This document shows, piece after piece, positions 13,522 through 18,237 of a stretch of DNA of 18,237 bases. The stretch's first letter is position 1; the number at the start of each line of letters is the position of its first letter. The notes below the pieces were generated by a model, which worked only from the letters and a program-made list of their open reading frames with translations, was not told the origin of the DNA and made no database searches. The stretch is from CAWBRT01 sp050015355 (GTDB lineage: Bacteria; Acidobacteriota; Terriglobia; Terriglobales; Acidobacteriaceae), in NCBI GenBank assembly GCA_050015355.1, contig JBEKBO010000092.1, positions 1 to 18,237 on the forward strand, written 5' to 3'. A program made the position numbers and the translations under genes.

Positions 13522-15309
13522 TTAGCCGGCGTCGCCACCGCCTCCGCCGAAGCCTCCGCCGCTGAATCCGCCTCCACTAAAGCCTCCGCCGGAGAAGCCG
13601 CTGCCGGTGCTGCTGGCGCGGGGAGCGGCCGAAAAGGCCTCGTAGGCCGAGTTCGTCATGGTGTACATGGAGTTGGTGAAGAAGATGGGATTGAAAAGTC
13701 CGGGCTGCGGACCCACGTACCAGCTTGGCGGGTCATGGATGATGCCTTCAAAGGCGTGCGCCCAATGTTTCTCGACGCCGAGGGCCATGGCGTAAGGCAG
13801 GAACTTCTCGAAGGTATCGGGCGGCATGCGCTTCAGGCGATCGGCGTCCACGCGCGTCATGAACTCCTTGAAGCCCTGGATTTCGACGACGGTGCGAACG
13901 CCGCGCAGGGTTTTGGCGGTCATTTCGCGTCCAAAAAGGAAGACGATGAGCAGAGCCATCGCAATCGAGATGATCGCGACCAGCGGAGAAAGAAAGAACT
14001 GTGCCACTCCCATGGCTTGCAGCCCGATGAAAGGAAGGGCGATGATCAGGATTCCGGCGAGGCGATAGCCGTGGGCGCTCTCCGGATCGACGCGATACAT
14101 GCCCTTGGATTTCAACTCGCCAAGAATCTCCTGCTTCACCGAGGGCAGCGCCATGTAGAAGCGGTTCTTGAGGCCGGAGAGCGTGGTCAGACGTGCGCTC
14201 GCCTCGGGAAACATGTTGCGCAGGATCTCGACTTCATGGTCTGCCAGGTCATTCCACTCGGCCGGCGGTTTCATCAGGTGGAAGACGTAATCGCGGTTGT
14301 TGAAGAACAACACCTTATCGCTCTTCTCTTCGATCTTGAGATAGCCGCACACCGCCAAATCAACCAGGGTCGAGGTAATGTCGCGTGGCAGGACGGAATC
14401 ATCCACCAGCGAACCCGCCTCGGCCGGCGACATTCCTTTGGGCGGCTCGTACATGGGAGCCACGGAGAGACCGGCCTTCGGGTCGCGTCCCTTGAACCAC
14501 CACATGGTGAACATGACAATGAAGGCGAACACGGGCAGCAGGACGATGGCGTTGCTGCGCACGAACCAGAGGGCGCGCGTGATGGCCCCGGGTTCGTGCA
14601 GAATGCCCTTCGGTACATAGACGTCCAGGGTCAGCCCGCCGCGCATGGGAAGCGGATTGTTGGTTTCGATGGTGACCTGGCTGCCGTTGACATCGGTTTG
14701 CGCGCTGCGTTCCGTGGAGCCGTAAGCGCCGGTGAAAGCCTGCGCCCGCAGCGAACCGGAGGCGGAGTCGGGGAAGACGACGAGCGCGGAGGCGTTGTCG
14801 ATGGGAACGGGCCAATCGTTGCCGGTGACGTTCCAGTAGAGTTCGTCGTGATCGTCGAAGAAGCGGACGCCGTTCTGGACGGTGTAAGTGATGCGGACCG
14901 TCTTGTCGGTGTTGAAGGCGTTGTCGAGATAGATCTTCAGATAGCGATACTCGCCTCGGATGTTGGTTTCATATTTCAGCGGTTTTCGATTCTCGTCGGT
15001 AACGCCGCCGATCTTCAGAAAAAGGGTGAAGTTGGTGCCGCGCGGTCCGGGGTACTCGATGGGGATCGAACGGCTGATCCAGCGATACTCGCCGGTGAAT
15101 ACCGCCGTGATGTCCTCGGTCACCAGCATGGCGCCATCCGGCATGACCGAAAGATTGGAGTGGAATTCGGCGATTCGCCAACTGCGTCCCGCCGGTCTCG
15201 GTCTCGCGCCAGGCACGGCCGGCCCCGGCCATGCGAAGGCCGGAGACACGAGAGCCAGCAGCATCAACAGCACGCCCGCCCAAGACCGCCATTGCAACCG
15301 TTGATTCAT
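13522..15309 (-). CDS. DUF2207 membrane protein with glycine-rich tail
   Basis: A 595-residue membrane protein of the DUF2207 family. A signal peptide (about 1-26, ending SPAFA) is followed by an extracytoplasmic beta-rich domain (about 42-235, with YRWISRSIPIEYPGPRG and YWNVTGNDWPVPI). One membrane span follows at about 250-273, then a cytoplasmic segment with a winged-helix-like part (LVDLAVCGYLKIEEKSDKVLF) and a pair of spans (about 418-460). It ends in a low-complexity tail in which FSGGG is repeated three times before GGGG; such tails are a family hallmark. It lies 31 bases downstream of a LemA gene on the same strand, the usual partner. Function is unknown; a role in envelope maintenance or stress is often suggested. 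ATG 15309 has GAGGAC upstream. The gene converges on fic with a 31-base gap. Confidence 0.9.
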   Translation of the reverse strand: MNQRLQWRSWAGVLLMLLALVSPAFAWPGPAVPGARPRPAGRSWRIAEFHSNLSVMPDGAMLVTEDITAVFTGEYRWISRSIPIEYPGPRGTNFTLFLKIGGVTDENRKPLKYETNIRGEYRYLKIYLDNAFNTDKTVRITYTVQNGVRFFDDHDELYWNVTGNDWPVPIDNASALVVFPDSASGSLRAQAFTGAYGSTERSAQTDVNGSQVTIETNNPLPMRGGLTLDVYVPKGILHEPGAITRALWFVRSNAIVLLPVFAFIVMFTMWWFKGRDPKAGLSVAPMYEPPKGMSPAEAGSLVDDSVLPRDITSTLVDLAVCGYLKIEEKSDKVLFFNNRDYVFHLMKPPAEWNDLADHEVEILRNMFPEASARLTTLSGLKNRFYMALPSVKQEILGELKSKGMYRVDPESAHGYRLAGILIIALPFIGLQAMGVAQFFLSPLVAIISIAMALLIVFLFGREMTAKTLRGVRTVVEIQGFKEFMTRVDADRLKRMPPDTFEKFLPYAMALGVEKHWAHAFEGIIHDPPSWYVGPQPGLFNPIFFTNSMYTMTNSAYEAFSAAPRASSTGSGFSGGGFSGGGFSGGGFGGGGGDAG

Positions 15310-15340
15310 GGTTCCGTCCTCGCTCGCTCCCAGGCGGCGC

Positions 15341-15892
15341 TCAGAACTTTACGGCAGGCACATCGCGATCGGTGGGTTCGGTGAGTTCGAAGAAGCTGCG
15401 CGGATGGAACCCAAACATGCCGGCGATGATGTTGGAAGGAAAGGTCGCGATCTTGGTATTGAAATCGCGAACCACGGCGTTGTAATAACGGCGCGCATTC
15501 TGAATCGCATCTTCCAACTGCGCCAGCGAGGCCTGCAACGACTGGAACTGTTCGGAGGCGCGCAGTTGCGGATACGCTTCGGCGACTGCCAGCAGTCCGC
15601 GCAGCGCCATGGTCAGCCCGCCTTCGGCCTGCGCCCGTTCGTCCGGGCTGGTGGCCGACATGGCGGCGGAGCGAAACTTGGCGACGTTTTCGAAGGTGCC
15701 CTTTTCGTGGGCGGCGTAACCTTTCACGGTTTCGACAAGATTCGGAACCAGATCGTGCCGCCGTTTGAGCTGGATATCAATGTCGGACCAGGCGCTGTCG
15801 GCGCGCACACGGAGCTGGGCCAGGCCGTTATACAAGACGACGAACAGCAGCCCGATGGCGGCAACCACGACGACGACGACAAGGACGTTCAT
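15341..15892 (-). CDS. lemA: LemA family protein
   Basis: A 183-residue protein. One membrane span at the N-terminus (about 3-21, LVVVVVVAAIGLLFVVLY) is followed by the hallmark LemA helix RADSAWSDIDIQLKRRHDLV and then PNLVETVKGYAAHEKGTFENV. A long helical bundle of the usual length follows, with the C-terminal FFELTEP. Family proteins are membrane-anchored with an outward helical domain, and their role is not settled. GGAGG lies 4 bases before ATG 15892. It forms an operon with the DUF2207 gene, a pairing seen in many bacteria. The leader of this gene contains copy 4 of the palindromic element, so expression could be affected by that repeat. Confidence 0.92.
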   Translation of the reverse strand: MNVLVVVVVVAAIGLLFVVLYNGLAQLRVRADSAWSDIDIQLKRRHDLVPNLVETVKGYAAHEKGTFENVAKFRSAAMSATSPDERAQAEGGLTMALRGLLAVAEAYPQLRASEQFQSLQASLAQLEDAIQNARRYYNAVVRDFNTKIATFPSNIIAGMFGFHPRSFFELTEPTDRDVPAVKF

Positions 15893-15906
15893 TCAACCTC
15901 CATGAA

Positions 15907-15970
15907 CATTTTAGAGTTGGCGCACCCTGAAAAATATCATCTTTACTGGGTACACCTTCCGCGAATCCGG
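15907..15970 (-). repeat. Dispersed palindromic element, copy 4 (internally deleted)
   Basis: Read on the minus strand, CCGGATTCGCGGAAGGTG (starting at 15970) then TACCC match copy 1 at 21 of 23 positions. The central CCGGGC hairpin is missing. The sequence goes on with GATATT, AGGGTGCGCCAACTCTAAAATG, which aligns with the right half and tail of copy 2. So the outer arms are kept (GGTGTACCC, GGGTGCGCC) and the core is deleted. It lies 15 bases upstream of the lemA start codon, in the leader and in the transcribed orientation. Confidence 0.7.
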
Positions 15971-16141
15971 TTATGCCCGAGCCGTCTTGAACGCCAGCAA
16001 GCGACGGGCCGACGGGCAGCGAAACTGTTCCTGCAACGCCGTTGTAGCGCAAATTAACACAACGACATTACGGCAATGTTACGCCTACTCTACTGCGATC
16101 ACCACTGGCGTGGCAGCCCGCAGCCGGTTCGCCCCGTCGAA

Positions 16142-16534
16142 TCATATTTCGATGCGTTTGTCGGTTCTGCGTCCGGCGTACCAGCACGGGCTGTAGCCCA
16201 TGTGCGGAAACAGGGAATGTACGCAGGTCTGGGTTTGCGTGTCGCCGAGGGTGATTTCGGTCTTGCCGTTCTTCTGCAGCATGGAGTAATAGAGCTGGAC
16301 ATTCACTGAACCGTACGGGGCGCGATTCCGGGCGATTTTGTAGCGTAGCGCGCAATAGTCGCAAACGTAGGCGACGGCGATCAGAACAGACAGGAAAAGG
16401 GCCGCCAGGATGAACAGACGCTTGAAGTTAAAGCCCTTCAGGTTGCCGTGGGTGTCACGATTACCGGGAATCCCGGCCTGGGTCTTGTCGATCAGGTCGG
16501 AGATGCGCTGATAATAGCTGCGGTTCGAGGTCAT
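16142..16534 (-). CDS. Small membrane protein with paired cysteines, function unknown
   Basis: A 130-residue protein that I do not assign to a named family. The N-terminal 38 residues are cytoplasmic and charged (MTSNRSYYQRISDLIDKTQ). One membrane span follows (about 40-58, LFILAALFLSVLIAVAYV), then CDYC and a soluble domain probably outside the membrane (YGSVNVQLYYSMLQKNGKTE, then TQTQTCVHSLFPHMGYSPCWYAGR). Four cysteines are present outside the membrane, so two disulfide bonds or a metal site are possible. The ATG at 16534 has only a weak GAG-rich ribosome site. The strong composition and clear membrane layout make it convincing as a gene. No operon partner: the nearest minus-strand gene downstream is lemA, some 250 bases away. 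Confidence 0.75.
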   Translation of the reverse strand: MTSNRSYYQRISDLIDKTQAGIPGNRDTHGNLKGFNFKRLFILAALFLSVLIAVAYVCDYCALRYKIARNRAPYGSVNVQLYYSMLQKNGKTEITLGDTQTQTCVHSLFPHMGYSPCWYAGRRTDKRIEI

Positions 16535-16604
16535 TCTGATGCTCTCGGTCGGCTGACAAATGCGCCAGCGACGGCCCTTTAGGTATATCCGGACATATCA
16601 GACT

Positions 16605-16763
16605 GTCATGGCGAGCGAAGTCGAGCCACCTTTTGTTTCTGCTACCAAAACAAAGGGTGGCTCCACTCCGCGCCCGAACAGCTTCTTGCTTATAGAATGT
16701 AACGTCGGGTACGCAGCCTGGGCTGCTCCGGCCACTGGCGCTCGGCGCTCCGGTCGCCATGAC
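16605..16763. mobile_element. MITE-like element with 10-bp perfect terminal inverted repeats
   Basis: GTCATGGCGA at 16605-16614 is matched exactly by its inverse complement TCGCCATGAC at 16754-16763, defining a 159-base unit. Inside, next to the left end, GAGCCACCTTTTGTTTC (from 16623) folds with the right arm ending GGTGGCTC at 16663, with one mismatch. The unit has no coding capacity of its own. No target-site duplication is visible at its ends. This type of GTCATGGCGAGCGAAG sequence resembles interspersed repeats I associate with Acidobacteria. Element type is inferred. Confidence 0.55.
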
Positions 16764-17031
16764 ATCCTGTTGGGATTTGCATACACCAACAAGGGAACTG
16801 TCTTAGTAGACTCTATTAAACACCAGCAACGCGGAGGCACAAAGCAATGGTGATGGAGCGCTCCGAAACCGGCGGCGTATTTCTGTAGATTTCCAAGGAC
16901 CATCAAGATAAGCTGCTCTGAAATCATTAGTTCTGGTTGAGTGCGCCGGTAACGGGGTGTGGGCTACCGGGTGCGTTGGAGTTGGTCGGCGGCGACGGAG
17001 ATCGGAGAACGAAGAGACGGAGCCGAACAAC

Positions 17032-17062
17032 CCCACATTTGCCAGCAGACGGCAAATATGGG
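17032..17062. repeat. Palindrome upstream of the transporter gene
   Basis: CCCACATTTGCC (17032-17043) and GGCAAATATGGG (17051-17062) form a 12-base stem with one mismatch around a 7-base loop. It lies about 94 bases before the transporter start. It could be an operator, a transcript hairpin or another dispersed repeat type. Confidence 0.6.
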
Positions 17063-17155
17063 ACACCCTCCAGTTCAACAGACGCCCGCGCGCCGGATGC
17101 CCGGACGCAACGATTCATGGCGGCACTTTTAACCAGCTTACGCGGAGGCGTGCGA

Positions 17156-18237
17156 ATGGGTTCCACCAAGACAGTGCTCGAAGGTAAGGCTCCGGCCAAA
17201 GATTCAGACAGCAGGAAATGGGTTAAGTGGGCTGTCCCTTTGGCGCTGGGGATCATCGTCTTAGTCATACCGCGGCCCGAGGGCCTGACGCCCGCGGCGT
17301 GGCACTACTTTGCCTTGTTTATTACCGTGATTGCCGCATTGATCACCGAACCTTTTCCGGGCCCGGTGGTGGGGTTCGTCGGCATAGCTTTCGGCGGCGC
17401 CATGGTGTTTGTCGGCAAGACGCCCGGGGACGGATTGAGGTGGGCTCTCTCGGGCTTTTCCAACAGTACGGTGTGGCTCATCTACGCGGCCAGCCTGTTT
17501 GCGCTGGGATACGAAGTGACGGGGCTCGGGCGCAGAATCGCCTTGCTGTTGGTGCATAAGCTTGGCGGGAAGACTTTGGGGCTTGGCTACGCTGTCGCCT
17601 TGTCTGACTTGACGTTGGCCCCGTTCACCTCTTCCAATACGGCCCGCGCCAGCAGCGTCTTTCCGATTGTCAGCAACATACCGCCGCTCTACGGCTCATC
17701 TCCCACCGAGAACCCGCGCAAGATCGGTTCCTACATCATGTGGACCGCCTTTGCCTCGCAATGCGTCAGCAGCTCGATGTTCCTGACCGCTCTGGCGCCC
17801 AACGTTCTGGCAGTTGAGCTTACGCGCAAGATTGCGAAGGTGGACATAAGCTGGACCGCGTGGTTTTACGGATTCCTGCCGCTCGGAATTGTGCTTTTTC
17901 TGGCGGTGCCTTTGCTCAGTTACATTCTGTATCCGCCTGAGTTGAAGAGCAGCGAAGAGGTGCCGAAGTGGGCGGGAGGGCAATTGGCCGCGTTGGGCAA
18001 AATTACCCGCCGCGAACTGACGATGGCGATCCTGGCGATGATCGCCCTGATCTGCTGGATCGGCGCCACCAAATGGATTCTTCCGGAAACCACGGCGCTG
18101 GTGATCTGCGCGTTGATGATGTTGACCAGGGTCGTCACGTGGGGCGATATTGCGGCCAACAAGCAGGGTTGGACGAACCTGGTGTGGCTGGCGACGCTGG
18201 TCACCATGGCCGACGGTCTGGCCCAGGTGGGCTTCCT
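17156..18237 (+). CDS. DASS (SLC13) family anion transporter, cut by the right edge
   Basis: The first 360 residues of a divalent anion/sodium symporter, open at the window end; family members are about 450-500 residues. They import dicarboxylates, citrate, 2-oxoglutarate or sulfate. After a short cytoplasmic N-terminus (MGSTKTVLEGKAPAK) there are many spans beginning at about 25-40 and 49-66. The key motif SNT, which lines the substrate and sodium sites, is at residues 160-162 (LAPFTSSNTARASSVFP). The stretch ending WLATLVTMADGLAQVGF is the start of the second conserved half. It looks most like the plant and bacterial 2-oxoglutarate/malate translocator branch, but substrate cannot be fixed from sequence. 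GGAGG lies 7 bases before ATG 17156, so I prefer it to an in-frame ATG at 17117 without such a site. Confidence 0.9.
   Translation, partial: MGSTKTVLEGKAPAKDSDSRKWVKWAVPLALGIIVLVIPRPEGLTPAAWHYFALFITVIAALITEPFPGPVVGFVGIAFGGAMVFVGKTPGDGLRWALSGFSNSTVWLIYAASLFALGYEVTGLGRRIALLLVHKLGGKTLGLGYAVALSDLTLAPFTSSNTARASSVFPIVSNIPPLYGSSPTENPRKIGSYIMWTAFASQCVSSSMFLTALAPNVLAVELTRKIAKVDISWTAWFYGFLPLGIVLFLAVPLLSYILYPPELKSSEEVPKWAGGQLAALGKITRRELTMAILAMIALICWIGATKWILPETTALVICALMMLTRVVTWGDIAANKQGWTNLVWLATLVTMADGLAQVGF

Larger units (their letters stand above)
16535..17155. other. Non-coding region of 621 bases with repeats
   Basis: I find no credible gene here. Several short open frames exist on both strands but have no ribosome sites and repetitive, basic composition. 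The region holds a MITE-like element with terminal inverted repeats (16605-16763) and a separate palindrome (17032-17062). The ribosome site of the transporter gene lies at its right end. Confidence 0.7.

Noticed and set aside
13522..13610. Possible tandem DNA repeat of GCCTCCGCC-type units
   Set aside because: It is the coding sequence of the glycine-rich tail of the DUF2207 protein, a known family trait, so no separate repeat is called.
13480..15384. A 634-codon open frame on + opposite the DUF2207 gene
   Set aside because: It is the antisense frame of a clear DUF2207 gene in GC-rich DNA; its translation is low-complexity and has no domain.
16560..16927. Short open frames on both strands between the small membrane protein and the transporter
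   Set aside because: They run through the inverted-repeat element, lack ribosome sites and have basic, repetitive translations.

Overview
The window is about 18 kb of GC-rich chromosome. Gene content points to a Gram-negative bacterium, most likely Acidobacteriota. The reasons are a LolA-like carrier, many one-gene transcription units, palindromic intergenic repeats and several small membrane proteins of a kind I associate with that phylum. The phylum is an inference from protein style, not a database match. I saw no rRNA, tRNA, CRISPR array or complete transposase gene.

Left part (1-3638): a membrane-anchored protein open at the left edge, a 127-residue membrane protein and a LolA-like periplasmic carrier, all on +. 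An intergenic block of hairpins follows, with the first copy of a dispersed palindromic element next to a small hypothetical gene. A GT39-type integral membrane glycosyltransferase is encoded on - and diverges from the next gene.

Centre (3735-9462): a very large protein carries GH18-like, CE4 (NodB) deacetylase and GT2 domains with membrane segments, and looks like a one-chain machine for making and trimming an exported polysaccharide. A 1-pyrroline-5-carboxylate dehydrogenase (proline catabolism) and a stand-alone CheY-like receiver follow on +.

Regulatory and envelope-stress part (9464-11912): a second element copy and a hairpin terminator precede a minus-strand pair, a PilZ protein overlapping by 1 nt a LuxR-type regulator whose receiver has lost its phosphorylatable aspartate. 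Next is a three-gene overlapping operon resembling E. coli yqjD-yqjE-yqjK.

Right part (11913-18237): an AT-rich stretch with a third element copy leads into a class II Fic protein, probably acquired horizontally. Convergent to it is a LemA-DUF2207 operon on -, with a fourth, internally deleted element copy in the LemA leader. Then come a small membrane protein, a 620-bp non-coding stretch with a MITE-like element and another palindrome, and a DASS (SLC13) anion transporter cut by the right edge.

The most notable points are the four-copy palindromic element family, the PilZ/pseudo-receiver overlap pair and the GH18-CE4-GT2 fusion. None is proof of a new system, but each can be tested.
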